Shown here: piece after piece, positions 23,403 through 31,595 of the stretch | Layout of the letters: every line of letters starts with the position of its first letter | Numbering within the stretch: the first letter of the stretch is position 1 | Origin: Caldimonas mangrovi | GTDB taxonomy: Bacteria; Pseudomonadota; Gammaproteobacteria; Burkholderiales; Burkholderiaceae_C | NCBI RefSeq assembly: GCF_023721835.1 | Contig: NZ_JAMKFE010000001.1 | Location: forward strand, 466,296 to 530,295 | DNA length: 64,000 bases | Reading direction: 5' to 3' | The notes under the pieces: generated by a model | Database searches by the model: none | The model's input: only the letters and a program-made list of their open reading frames with translations | Told to the model about the DNA's origin: nothing | Program-made: the position numbers and the translations under genes

Positions 23403-23993
23403 ATGACCGAAACCACCATCGTTCCAGACGAGCGTCACCTCGAAGAACGGTCGCTGGAATCGACCCAGGTCTACAAGGGCCACTTTCTCGAGGTCCGGCG
23501 TGACCGGGTCGGGCTGCCCGACGGCAACGAGGCGCATCGCGAATACATCGTCCACCCGGGGGCCGTGATGATCGTGCCCATCCTCGACGACGGGCGGCTG
23601 GTGCTGGAGCGCCAGTATCGCCATCCGCTGGGCCGGGTGATGATTGAATTTCCCGCCGGCAAGCTGGATCCGGGCGAGCCCGGCCGCCGCTGTGCCGAGC
23701 GCGAACTGCTCGAGGAAACTGGCTACAGCGCGCGCCAGTGGGCACACGCCGGTACCCTGCACAATGCCATTGCCTATTCGGACGAGGGCATCCAGATCTG
23801 GTTTGCTCGCAGCCTGACGGCCGGCGCCAGTCAGCTCGATGCCGGCGAGTTCGTCGAGGTATTCACCGCCACCACGGACGAACTCGACGCCTGGGTGCGC
23901 GACGGCCTTGTCACCGACGCGAAGACGATGATCGGGCTGCTGTGGCTGCATCAATGGCAGGCCGGCCGCTGGGATTTGCGCTGGCACGCATGA
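23403..23993 (+). CDS. Nudix hydrolase (ADP-ribose pyrophosphatase type)
   Basis: A 196-residue NudF/ADPRase-like Nudix hydrolase that probably cleaves ADP-ribose or related nucleotide sugars to AMP and sugar phosphate. The Nudix box is intact as GKLDPGEPGRRCAERELLEETGY, matching GX5EX7REUXEEXGU. The upstream VHPGAVMIVPILDDGRLVLERQYR is typical of the ADP-ribose branch. It lies 17 bp after DUF2818 in the same direction and may be the tail of the nuo transcript. Confidence 0.9.
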   Translation: MTETTIVPDERHLEERSLESTQVYKGHFLEVRRDRVGLPDGNEAHREYIVHPGAVMIVPILDDGRLVLERQYRHPLGRVMIEFPAGKLDPGEPGRRCAERELLEETGYSARQWAHAGTLHNAIAYSDEGIQIWFARSLTAGASQLDAGEFVEVFTATTDELDAWVRDGLVTDAKTMIGLLWLHQWQAGRWDLRWHA

Positions 23994-24024
23994 GTTCGCC
24001 GGGAAGTCTGCCGATAATCGCGCC

Positions 24025-24468
24025 ATGAAGGTGCTCAACCTCCAGTGCCGGCACGGCCATGGTTTCGAGGGATGGTTCTCGTCCGAGGACGACTACCGCT
24101 CCCAACATGCCCGCGGGCTGGTCGAGTGCCCGCTGTGTGCCGACACCGAAGTGAGCAAGCTGCCGAGCGCGCCGCGGCTCAATCTTTCCGGGGCGAAGGA
24201 CGCGCCGGCTGAAGCCAAACCGGTGGCCGCCGGGTCGTCGGGTTCCATGCAAGCGCTATGGCTGCAGGCCCTGCGGCACGTGATCGAGAACACCGAGGAT
24301 GTCGGCGAGCGCTTTGTCGAGGAGGCTCGGCGCATGCACTATGGCGAATCGGACGCCCGCAACATCCGTGGGCAGGCAACGCGCGAGGAGACCGAAGCGC
24401 TGCAGGAGGAGGGCATCGAGGTGATGCCGCTGCCGTTGCTGCCGGCGCTCAAGGAGCCGGTGCAGTAG
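24025..24468 (+). CDS. DUF1178 family protein
   Basis: A 147-residue conserved protein of unknown function. The N-terminal LQCRHGHGFEGWF followed by GLVECPLCADTEVSKLPSAPR forms a small zinc-ribbon-like motif (Cys, His, then CPLC). The rest is charged and helical. A GATAAT hexamer ends 6 nt before the ATG and no Shine-Dalgarno is nearby, suggesting a leaderless mRNA. Its last 20 bp overlap the end of the convergent oxidase gene. Confidence 0.85.
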   Translation: MKVLNLQCRHGHGFEGWFSSEDDYRSQHARGLVECPLCADTEVSKLPSAPRLNLSGAKDAPAEAKPVAAGSSGSMQALWLQALRHVIENTEDVGERFVEEARRMHYGESDARNIRGQATREETEALQEEGIEVMPLPLLPALKEPVQ

Positions 24469-25882
24469 GGGCAGACCCCAGCATCCGTCCCGGGTTCATC
24501 CGGTTGTCCGGATCCAGCGCCTGCTTGATCGAGCGCATCAAGCCCAGTGCGACGGCCGATTTGCGCCGCGTCAGCTCTTCCCGCTTCAAGGCGCCGATGC
24601 CGTGCTCAGCCGAGATCGAGCCGCTGTGAGCCGCGACGGCGTCGTAGACCAACTCGTTGACCTGTGCTTCATGCTCGCGCAGGAACTCGGCAGCGCTGGT
24701 TCCTTCGGGCGCCTGCACGTTGTAGTGCAGATTGCCGTCGCCGAGGTGGCCGAAGTTCACCAGCCGAGCGCCGGGGAAGGCCTGTGCCAGCCGGGCATCG
24801 GTCTGTGCGACGAACGACGGGATGCGCGAGACCGGGACCGAGATGTCGTGCTTGATATTGAGCCCCTCCTCAGCTTGTGCGAGCGGGATCGACTCGCGCA
24901 AGTGCCACAGACTGCGCGACTGGTCGATGCTCTCTGCCACGGCCGCGTCGGTGATCAGCTCCTGTTCCAGCGCGGCTTCGAGCATGCTTTCGAACAGCGT
25001 ACGGGCGTGCACTTCGGACTCGGTATCGGACTGCTCCAGCAGCACCATCCAGGGTGATGGTGCAAGGGGTTGGCGGATCTGAGGGAAGTGCTTCGCGACG
25101 AGTTCGAGCGCAAACCCGCCCATCACTTCGAAGCCCGTGAGGCCGGCCCCCAGCCGCGCCTGCGCGCACTGGAGCAGACCCACGGCCTGCTCCAGCGACC
25201 CCACCGCCGCCAGCGCAGTGACTTTGGCCGCCGGCTGCGGGTACAGCTTGAGCGTCGCTGCGGTTATGATGCCCAGCGTGCCTTCGCTGCCGATGTAGAG
25301 GTCACGCAGGTCGTAGCCGGTGTTGTCCTTGCGCAGCCCGCTGAGGCCGTTCCAGACCTCGCCGGCGGGCGTCACGACCTCCAGGCCGAGGCACAGCTCG
25401 CGTGCATTGCCGTAGCGCAGCACCTGCGTGCCGCCGGCGTTGGTGGCGAGGTTGCCGCCGATCGTGCAGCTGCCCTCGGCCGCGAGACTCAACGGGAACA
25501 GCAGGCTCTGCGCCGCGGCAGCCTCCTGCACGGCTTGCAGCACGCAGCCCGCGTCGACGGTCATGGTCAGGTTGGCCGCATCGATCTCACGGACCCGGTT
25601 CAACCGTTGCAGGCTCAGCAGCAGCTGGGTGCCGCTCGCGTCGGGCACCGACCCGCCGACCAGGCCGGTGTTGCCCCCCTGGGGAACGATCGCCACGCCG
25701 TGCGCCGCACAGGCCTGGACCACCGTTGCCACCTCCTGGGTGCTGCCCGGGCGCACGACCGCGAGCGCCTGGCCGCGGTAGCGCTTGCGCCAGTCGAGCT
25801 CCCAGGCGGACAGGTCGCCGCCGACCAGGACGTGTGGGGCGCCAACGGCGGCGCGCAGGGTGTCGAGCAGTGGTGCGTTCAT
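24449..25882 (-). CDS. FAD-linked oxidase (GlcD / D-2-hydroxyacid dehydrogenase family)
   Basis: A 477-residue flavoenzyme with an N-terminal FAD_binding_4 domain (IVPQGGNTGLVGGSVPD, about 70-90; SCTIGGNLATNAGGTQVLRYG, about 140-160) and a C-terminal FAD-oxidase domain ending NFGHLGDGNLHYN and AEHGIGALKREEL. The family oxidises D-lactate, glycolate, D-2-hydroxyglutarate or similar acids; the exact substrate is not decidable. Start 25882 (MNAPLLDTL) is the ATG that overlaps the DUF2069 stop (ATGA). It converges with DUF1178 by 20 bp. Confidence 0.92.
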   Translation of the reverse strand: MNAPLLDTLRAAVGAPHVLVGGDLSAWELDWRKRYRGQALAVVRPGSTQEVATVVQACAAHGVAIVPQGGNTGLVGGSVPDASGTQLLLSLQRLNRVREIDAANLTMTVDAGCVLQAVQEAAAAQSLLFPLSLAAEGSCTIGGNLATNAGGTQVLRYGNARELCLGLEVVTPAGEVWNGLSGLRKDNTGYDLRDLYIGSEGTLGIITAATLKLYPQPAAKVTALAAVGSLEQAVGLLQCAQARLGAGLTGFEVMGGFALELVAKHFPQIRQPLAPSPWMVLLEQSDTESEVHARTLFESMLEAALEQELITDAAVAESIDQSRSLWHLRESIPLAQAEEGLNIKHDISVPVSRIPSFVAQTDARLAQAFPGARLVNFGHLGDGNLHYNVQAPEGTSAAEFLREHEAQVNELVYDAVAAHSGSISAEHGIGALKREELTRRKSAVALGLMRSIKQALDPDNRMNPGRMLGSAPTAPAP

Positions 25883-26262
25883 GGCGGCGAAGGAGAAGTC
25901 TGGGCGGCCGTACTCTTCAGGCGAATGCGGACATGCAAGGCGCAGGCGACGAACAGCAGCAGGCACAGCAGCACCTCGACGGCGGCGAGCACCGCGCTCA
26001 GCCCGCTGTCGCTGGTGGCCCGCACGGCGCCTTCGGTGAAGTAGATCCACACCATCAGGCTGACCCAGCGGTAGGTGTACATGCGGTGCCTGAGCAGCCC
26101 GGCCAGCGGCAACGTCAGCGGCAGCACCTTGAGCGCGAGCCACGAGCCGCCGGGGCGCAGCGGGGCGAGCCACAGTTCCCATGCGAGACCGAGCACGATC
26201 AGCCCCAGCAGGCTGCCGACGGCCAGCGTGCGCGTGTGGTCCACGAGGGAAGAGCGATTCAT
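25879..26262 (-). CDS. DUF2069 domain-containing membrane protein
   Basis: A 127-residue inner-membrane protein with four predicted helices (about 15-32, 40-58, 66-80, 92-112) and the conserved MYTYRWVSLMVWIYFTEG, which marks DUF2069. Start 26262 (MNRSSLV) is chosen; ATG 26271 is also possible, while 26283 would run into the divergent YihY-family gene. Function unknown. It overlaps the downstream oxidase by 4 bp, so the two are cotranslated. Confidence 0.85.
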   Translation of the reverse strand: MNRSSLVDHTRTLAVGSLLGLIVLGLAWELWLAPLRPGGSWLALKVLPLTLPLAGLLRHRMYTYRWVSLMVWIYFTEGAVRATSDSGLSAVLAAVEVLLCLLLFVACALHVRIRLKSTAAQTSPSPP

Positions 26263-26281
26263 CGATGGCATGATACCGGCC

Positions 26282-27517
26282 ATGAATTTCCCCACGGGAC
26301 TGCGCCACTCGTGGCGTGTGCAGGTCGCCAGGCTTGTGCAGACGCTGCACGACTGGCCCTGGATGGACACGCTCAAGACGCTGCGCCAGCGCTTTCGCGA
26401 AGACCGGCTGGGCCTCACGGCCAGCAGCCTCACGTTCACCACCATCATTTCGCTGGTTCCGCTGTTCACGGTGACGCTCGCCGTGTTCACCGCCTTCCCG
26501 ATGTTCGGCCGCTTCCAGACAGCACTGGAGAAGTATTTCGTCCAGAGCCTGGTCCCCGATGCCATCGCGAAGCCCGTGCTGCGCGCGCTCACGCAGTTCG
26601 CGCTCAACTCGAACCGGCTCGGCACCGCCGGTCTGGTGATTCTGATGTTCACGGCCCTCGCGCTGATGCTGACCATCGACCGCACGCTGAATGCGATCTG
26701 GCGCGTGCGCAAGCCGCGGCCGATCGCGCACCGCGTGCTGGTGTACTGGGCGGCGGCCACGTTGGGGCCGCTGCTGCTGGGCGTCAGCCTCACCGTCACC
26801 TCCTATGCCCTGGCGCGGTCGCGCGGCATCGTCGGCGACTACTTCGACGCATTGAACTGGGTGCTCAACGTGCTCGAGTTCGGGCTGTTCGTCGGCGGCA
26901 TTGCCGCCCTGTTCCGCTATGTGCCCAACGTCTATGTGCGCTGGTCTCATGCGCTGTCGGGCGCCTTGTTCGTCGCGCTCGGCTTCGAGGTGGCGAAGAG
27001 CCTGCTCGCCTGGTACTTGCGCAAGGTGCCCACCTATTCGGCGGTGTACGGCACGTTCGCCACGGTGCCGATCTTTCTGGTCTGGATCTACCTCGGCTGG
27101 GTCATCGTGCTGCTGGGCGCGGTGATGGCGGCCTATGCGCCGAGCCTGCAAATGCGCGTCGTGCGGCGCCCCGACACGCCGGGCCAGCGCTTCCACCTTG
27201 CAGTGACCCTGATGCGCGAACTGCAGCTGGCGCGCGCTCAGAGCTTCCACGGCATCACGGCGGCGGGCCTGGCCGAGCACTTGCGGACCGACCCGTTGCA
27301 GATCGAACCCGTGCTGGAAAGCCTCGTCGCGCTCGACTGGATCGGCCGGCTCGAGGAGGAGGGCGGTTCGCGTTACGTGCTGCTGGTCGACCCGGAGAAG
27401 ACGCTGGCGCAACCCCTGGTCGCCGAACTGCTGCTCGACCCGGCGCCCAACCTGCGCGGCTTCTGGGACCGCGCCGGCTTCTCGACCCTCACGCTGGCAG
27501 ACGTGCTCAAGGCGTAG
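26282..27517 (+). CDS. YihY/UPF0761 family inner membrane protein
   Basis: A 411-residue protein with six transmembrane helices in residues about 40-290 and the YihY signature RFREDRLGLTASSLTFTTIISLVPL, plus PTYSAVYGTFATVPIFLVWIYL. A soluble C-terminal extension (about 300-411) looks like a winged-helix fold (GLAEHLRTDPLQIEPVLESLVALDWIG). The family was once miscalled RNase BN; its true role is unknown. It starts 20 bp from the divergent DUF2069 gene. No Shine-Dalgarno is seen. Confidence 0.88.
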   Translation: MNFPTGLRHSWRVQVARLVQTLHDWPWMDTLKTLRQRFREDRLGLTASSLTFTTIISLVPLFTVTLAVFTAFPMFGRFQTALEKYFVQSLVPDAIAKPVLRALTQFALNSNRLGTAGLVILMFTALALMLTIDRTLNAIWRVRKPRPIAHRVLVYWAAATLGPLLLGVSLTVTSYALARSRGIVGDYFDALNWVLNVLEFGLFVGGIAALFRYVPNVYVRWSHALSGALFVALGFEVAKSLLAWYLRKVPTYSAVYGTFATVPIFLVWIYLGWVIVLLGAVMAAYAPSLQMRVVRRPDTPGQRFHLAVTLMRELQLARAQSFHGITAAGLAEHLRTDPLQIEPVLESLVALDWIGRLEEEGGSRYVLLVDPEKTLAQPLVAELLLDPAPNLRGFWDRAGFSTLTLADVLKA

Positions 27518-27536
27518 GGGGGCGATCAGACCCCCG

Positions 27537-28118
27537 TCAGGTGCTGTGAATCACGACCAGCAAGGCGGTCGCCGTCGTCTTGCCCGGGTTGCGGATCGCA
27601 TGAGGCTTGTCGACGCCGTAACGGGCCGTCTCGCCATGCTTGAGGCGCTGCACCGCCTCTCCGGCGGTGACGTCGAGCATTCCCGTCAACACGCTCAGAT
27701 GCTCGCGTGAGCCGGGCTCGTGCGCCTGCGACTCGAGCGCTCCGCCCGGCTGCATCACGAGCTCGTACCACTCGAACTGTCCGGCCAGCTCGATCGGCCC
27801 GAGGATGCGCAGTTCGCATCGCTGATCAGGCGTTCGCAGCGACGGCGTCGCGTGCGCTGGGACGGTCACGATAGGCGGAAGCGTCGGCTCGCCGCCTTCC
27901 AGCAGCTGCGCCAACGGCACGTCCAGTGCATTGGCCAACCGCCAGACGACGGCGACCGTGGGGTTGGCCTGGTTGCGCTCGATCTGCGACAACATCGACT
28001 TCGACACGCCCGCCCGGCGCGAGAGCTCATCGAGCGACAGCCGTTCGGCTTGGCGCAGGGCCTGAATGCGTTCTCCGACGCGAGGAGGTTGGGATACCGG
28101 CGAAGCGGGAGCGGGCAT
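27537..28118 (-). CDS. XRE-family transcriptional regulator with C-terminal cupin
   Basis: A 193-residue regulator. An N-terminal helix-turn-helix (about 17-70, GVSKSMLSQIERNQANPTVAVVWRLA) is joined to a cupin fold (about 110-190; YELVMQPGGALESQAHEPGSREHLSVLTG). This architecture is typical of one-component metabolic sensors such as SutR/PuuR-type proteins. Start 28118 (MPAPASP) is favoured; an upstream ATG at 28184 lies inside the operator region. Being divergent from kbl-tdh with two matching operator copies between them, it probably senses threonine, glycine or a related metabolite and controls that operon; the effector is inferred only. Confidence 0.88.
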   Translation of the reverse strand: MPAPASPVSQPPRVGERIQALRQAERLSLDELSRRAGVSKSMLSQIERNQANPTVAVVWRLANALDVPLAQLLEGGEPTLPPIVTVPAHATPSLRTPDQRCELRILGPIELAGQFEWYELVMQPGGALESQAHEPGSREHLSVLTGMLDVTAGEAVQRLKHGETARYGVDKPHAIRNPGKTTATALLVVIHST

Positions 28119-28159
28119 GCGGTTGACTTCCGGGGCGAGGCTATGGATACTGCACAAAA

Positions 28160-28203
28160 GTTCGATATATCGAACATTGTCCATTGAATTGGATGTATCG
28201 AAC
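28160..28203. promoter_or_regulatory. Tandem operator between XRE-cupin regulator and kbl
   Basis: A perfect 16-bp palindrome GTTCGATATATCGAAC (28160-28175) is followed, with centres 28 bp apart, by a related 16-mer ATTGGATGTATCGAAC (28188-28203), which matches at 13 of 16 positions. The pair lies in the 132-bp divergent gap and is the likely binding site of the adjacent regulator. Confidence 0.72.
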
Positions 28204-28250
28204 GCCGCCAGTGTGCCTCACCGGTCACCGCAGAGGAAGGAAACCAGCCG

Positions 28251-29459
28251 ATGTCCACCGCCGATTTTTACCGCCACCTGCAAGCCGAGCTCGATGCGAC
28301 GCGTGAGGCCGGCCTGTACAAGACCGAGCGCATCATCGCGACACCGCAGGGCGCGGTGATCCGCACTACCGATGGCCGCGAGGTGATCAACCTGTGCGCG
28401 AACAACTACCTCGGGCTGTCGTCGCACCCGCGCGTGATCGAGGCGGCGCAGGCCGCCTTGCGCACGCATGGCTACGGTCTCAGCTCGGTGCGCTTCATCT
28501 GCGGCACCCAAGACCTGCACAAGCAGCTCGAGGCACGCCTGTCTCGCTTCCTCGGCACCGAAGACACGATCCTCTACGCAGCGGCCTTCGACGCCAATGG
28601 CGGCCTGTTCGAGCCGCTGCTCGGCGAGCAGGATGCGGTGATCAGCGACGCACTGAACCACGCCTCCATCATCGACGGCATCCGCCTGTGCAAGGCACGG
28701 CGCTATCGCTACGAACACAACAACCTGGAAGACTTGGAGCGTTGCCTGGAGCAAGCCCGGGCCGACGGCGCGCGCTTCATGGTGGTGTTTACCGACGGGG
28801 CCTTTTCGATGGACGGCACCATCGCGCAGCTCGACCGCATTCGCGAAATCACCGACCGCTACGGGGCGCTGCTCGGCATCGACGAATGCCACGCGACCGG
28901 CTTCCTGGGACGCAACGGGCGCGGCACGCACGAATTCCGGGGGCTGCTACAAGGTGGGCGCTGCGGCGTCGACATCATCACCGGCACGCTCGGCAAGGCC
29001 CTCGGCGGCGCCAGCGGCGGCTTCACCAGCGGCCGGCGCGAGGTGATCGAGCTGTTGCGTCAGCGTTCGCGGCCCTATTTGTTCTCGAACACGCTGGCGC
29101 CGGTGATCGCCGGTGCGTCGATCGCGGTGCTCGACCTGCTGGAAGCGTCGACCGAGCTGCGCGACAAGCTGGAAGCGAACACCCGCCACTTCCGCATGGC
29201 CATTGCCAAGGCCGGCTTCGAGATCAAGCCGGGAGACCACCCGATCGTTCCCATCATGGTCTACGACGCTGCGAAGGCACAGCAGCTCAGCGCGCGTCTG
29301 CTGGAACTCGGCATCTATGCGATCGGATTTTTCTACCCGGTGGTCCCCAAGGGGCAGGCGCGCATCCGCGTGCAGCTGTCGGCAGTGCACGAGCGCGAGC
29401 ATCTCGATGCCGCGGTGGCCGCCTTCGTGAAGGCCGGTCGCGAACTCGGGCTGGTGTGA
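28251..29459 (+). CDS. kbl: 2-amino-3-ketobutyrate CoA ligase (glycine C-acetyltransferase)
   Basis: A 402-residue PLP enzyme of the alpha-oxoamine synthase family. It cleaves 2-amino-3-ketobutyrate with CoA to glycine and acetyl-CoA, the second step of threonine catabolism. The PLP lysine is Lys249 in TGTLGKALGGASGG; NLCANNYLGLSSHPRV and DECHATGFLGRNGRGT are family signatures. The ribosome-binding site GAGGAAGGAAA precedes ATG 28251. It is paired with tdh 10 bp downstream. Confidence 0.97.
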   Translation: MSTADFYRHLQAELDATREAGLYKTERIIATPQGAVIRTTDGREVINLCANNYLGLSSHPRVIEAAQAALRTHGYGLSSVRFICGTQDLHKQLEARLSRFLGTEDTILYAAAFDANGGLFEPLLGEQDAVISDALNHASIIDGIRLCKARRYRYEHNNLEDLERCLEQARADGARFMVVFTDGAFSMDGTIAQLDRIREITDRYGALLGIDECHATGFLGRNGRGTHEFRGLLQGGRCGVDIITGTLGKALGGASGGFTSGRREVIELLRQRSRPYLFSNTLAPVIAGASIAVLDLLEASTELRDKLEANTRHFRMAIAKAGFEIKPGDHPIVPIMVYDAAKAQQLSARLLELGIYAIGFFYPVVPKGQARIRVQLSAVHEREHLDAAVAAFVKAGRELGLV

Positions 29460-29469
29460 GGTGACGGCG

Positions 29470-30420
29470 ATGAACACCAGGATCCTCGTCATTGGCGCCA
29501 ACGGCCAGATCGGCAGCGAGCTGACCGAGGCCCTGATCGCCCGCTACGGCAACGACGCGGTGGTGGCTTCGGACATCGGGCCGGCAGCGCGCACCGGACA
29601 GGTCTGCTACGAGTCCTTGGACGTGCTCGATGCGCAGGCGCTCGCCAGCGTGGTCGCGCGCCATTGCATCACGCAGGTCTACCACTTGGCTGCGGCGCTG
29701 TCGGCGCGCGGCGAGCAGCACCCGGTGTGGGCCTGGGACCTGAACATGCGCGGCCTGCTGAACGTGCTGGAGGTGGCACGTGAACACCGCCTGCAGCGCG
29801 TCTTCTGGCCCAGTTCGATCGCGGCCTTCGGTCCCGGCACACCGGCCGAACCGGCGCCACAGCATGCGGTGATGGACCCGGGCACCGTATACGGCATCTC
29901 CAAGCTGGCCGGTGAACGCTGGTGCGCCTGGTACCACGCGAAGCACGGCCTGGACGTGCGCAGCGTGCGCTACCCGGGTCTGATCAGCTGGAAGACCCCA
30001 CCGGGTGGCGGCACCACCGACTATGCGGTGGAGATCTTCCATGCGGCGCGCAAGCGGGGCTGCTACGAGTGCTTTCTCTCGGCCGACACGCGGCTGCCGA
30101 TGATGTACATGCCCGATGCGCTGCGGGCCACGATCGAGCTGATGGAAGCGCCCGCTGAGCGCATCCGCGAGCGTGGGTCCTACAACCTGGCGGGCGTCAG
30201 TTTCACGCCTGACGAGATCGCGATGGAAATCGAACGCCGCATGCCGGGCTTTTCAGTCAGCTACGCGCCCGACTTTCGTGACGCCATCGCGCGCACATGG
30301 CCGCGCTCGATCGACGACAGTGCGGCGCGCACCGACTGGGGCTGGCGGCCGCGTTTCGGCCTCGGCGCGCTGGTGGAGGACATGCTTGCGCACATCCCGG
30401 TGCACCGGCTGGCGGCCTGA
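29470..30420 (+). CDS. tdh: L-threonine 3-dehydrogenase, short-chain dehydrogenase (epimerase-like) type
   Basis: A 316-residue extended SDR protein. The NAD-binding loop is VIGANGQIGSEL, the active site YGISKLAGE (Tyr-xxx-Lys), and DVRSVRYPGLISWKTPPGGGTTDYAVEIFH is the substrate segment of SDR-type threonine dehydrogenases known from Cupriavidus and Flavobacterium. It would oxidise threonine to 2-amino-3-ketobutyrate for Kbl. It is unrelated in fold to the zinc-dependent Tdh of E. coli. ATG 29470 is preferred over GTG 29461. The operon partner kbl makes the assignment strong. Confidence 0.92.
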   Translation: MNTRILVIGANGQIGSELTEALIARYGNDAVVASDIGPAARTGQVCYESLDVLDAQALASVVARHCITQVYHLAAALSARGEQHPVWAWDLNMRGLLNVLEVAREHRLQRVFWPSSIAAFGPGTPAEPAPQHAVMDPGTVYGISKLAGERWCAWYHAKHGLDVRSVRYPGLISWKTPPGGGTTDYAVEIFHAARKRGCYECFLSADTRLPMMYMPDALRATIELMEAPAERIRERGSYNLAGVSFTPDEIAMEIERRMPGFSVSYAPDFRDAIARTWPRSIDDSAARTDWGWRPRFGLGALVEDMLAHIPVHRLAA

Positions 30421-30429
30421 TGTCTGGGC

Positions 30430-30762
30430 TCAGAAGGCAATCTTGCCGGTCCACAGGTCCTTGTACATGACCCAGTCGCCCATGAAGCTGTAGAGCGGAC
30501 GCTTGAAAGAGGCCGGCTTGTTTTTCTCGAAGCCGAAGTGCCCGACCCATGCGAAGCCGTATCCGCACAGCAAGCCGACCAGCAGCCAGTACGGCTGAGC
30601 GGTTGCGATCGACAGCGCGAGGCAGCTCAGTGCAAGTGTCGAGCCGATGAAATGCAGCCGCCGGCAGGTGCGGTTGCTGTGCTCGGCGAGGTAGAACGGA
30701 TAGAACTCCGCGAAGCTCTTGCAAGCCTTGGGGTCGGTGGGAGCAAGCGTGGACGTGTTCAT
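30430..30762 (-). CDS. Mpo1-like / DUF962 membrane protein
   Basis: A 110-residue small membrane protein of the YGL010w/Mpo1 family: SFAEFYPFYLAEHSNRTCRRLHFIGS with the conserved His pairs, two hydrophobic helices (about 42-58 and 60-78), and GHFGFEKNKPASFKRPLYSFMGDW. Yeast Mpo1 is an Fe2+-dependent dioxygenase of 2-hydroxy fatty acids; bacterial function is unproven. ATG 30762 overlaps the end of the upstream hydrolase gene by 4 bp. Confidence 0.85.
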   Translation of the reverse strand: MNTSTLAPTDPKACKSFAEFYPFYLAEHSNRTCRRLHFIGSTLALSCLALSIATAQPYWLLVGLLCGYGFAWVGHFGFEKNKPASFKRPLYSFMGDWVMYKDLWTGKIAF

Positions 30763-31595
30763 GCAGCAGCCTCCTTGGGCGGTGACGACAGGAACGCCTT
30801 CATCGCATTCAACACGCCATCGGGCGCTTCCGCCATCAGGTTGTGCCCGGCCTTCAAGCGGCATACCTCTGCTTTCAGCAGCCGCACCAGCTCGGCGGTC
30901 GCCTTGGGCGAAGTCATTTGATCCTTGTCGCCCAGCAGGAGCTGCACCGGGCAGCACACCCGCTCGGCGGCACGTGCGGCGCCGGCATAGCGGTCGCACA
31001 CCGTGAAGTCGTGGAGGAACAGATTGGCGCCCTCGTGCCGGGCCGCGTAGCCCGCCTGCAGGCGCCGCATCAGGGCCCGATTGGCGCCATGCAGCCAGGC
31101 GCCGGGGCCGGGCGCCGATGGTTTGGCGGCGATCGTCGAGTGAGAGAACGTGTTGACCATCTCGATGGCCTTTTGCGGCGTGTCTCGGGCGGTGTCGAGC
31201 AATGCGGCCGACACCTTCATCGGGTAGGCGGTGGCGAGCAGCATCAGATGCGTGGCGCGCTCGCCGAGCGTCGCGGCAGCCTCGAGCGCGATCAGCGAGC
31301 CCATGCTGTGGCCGGCGAAGGCCGCGCGCTGCACGCCGGCGGCTGCGAGCAAGTCGACCGTCCAGGCGCCGAGCGCTTCGACGTCCGCCAGCGCGGGCCC
31401 GTCGCTGCGTCCGTGCCCGGGCAGGTCGACGGCCAGCACCGACCAGCCGTGATGGGCCAGGTAGCGGCTTTGCAATGCCCACGCGCTGTGGTCGTGCAGC
31501 GCGCCGTGGATCAGCACGAGGCACGGTTGGGCGGCGTCGAACGGCCTGCCGCCGGTATAGGCATACGCCTCGCGGCCTTGTACGGTCAACTTCAT
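30759..31595 (-). CDS. Alpha/beta hydrolase
   Basis: A 278-residue alpha/beta-hydrolase fold protein. The oxyanion segment is LVLIHGALHDHSAW, the nucleophile elbow GHSMGS (Ser in the centre), an acid in LLLGDKDQMT, and the catalytic His in KAGHNLMAEAP. The substrate is unknown. It overlaps metY upstream by 4 bp (ATGA) and Mpo1-like downstream by 4 bp, so the three genes form a tightly coupled operon. A MetX-type acyltransferase was considered, but the length and motifs fit a simple hydrolase better. Confidence 0.85.
   Translation of the reverse strand: MKLTVQGREAYAYTGGRPFDAAQPCLVLIHGALHDHSAWALQSRYLAHHGWSVLAVDLPGHGRSDGPALADVEALGAWTVDLLAAAGVQRAAFAGHSMGSLIALEAAATLGERATHLMLLATAYPMKVSAALLDTARDTPQKAIEMVNTFSHSTIAAKPSAPGPGAWLHGANRALMRRLQAGYAARHEGANLFLHDFTVCDRYAGAARAAERVCCPVQLLLGDKDQMTSPKATAELVRLLKAEVCRLKAGHNLMAEAPDGVLNAMKAFLSSPPKEAAA

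Noticed and set aside
21511..23745. 744-codon minus-strand frame opposite nuoN, DUF2818 and the Nudix gene
   Set aside because: Low-complexity, His/Gln/Arg-rich composition, no start context and complete overlap with conserved genes.
27518..27535. GGGGG/CCCCC hairpin between the YihY-family gene and the XRE regulator as a terminator
   Set aside because: Only a 5-bp stem, 8-nt loop and no T-run on either strand; too weak to annotate.
25402..27549. 715-codon plus-strand frame across the oxidase, DUF2069 and YihY genes
   Set aside because: Arg/Pro/Ala-rich translation without domains; it overlaps three well-supported genes in other frames.
29470..30420. Epimerase-like SDR considered as a nucleotide-sugar epimerase
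   Set aside because: Its operon partner is kbl and the segment around KTPPGGGTTDYAVEIFH is typical of SDR-type threonine dehydrogenases.
30759..31595. Alpha/beta hydrolase next to metY considered as homoserine O-acetyltransferase (MetX)
   Set aside because: Too short (278 residues) and lacks MetX-type motifs; the GHSMGS elbow fits a generic hydrolase.
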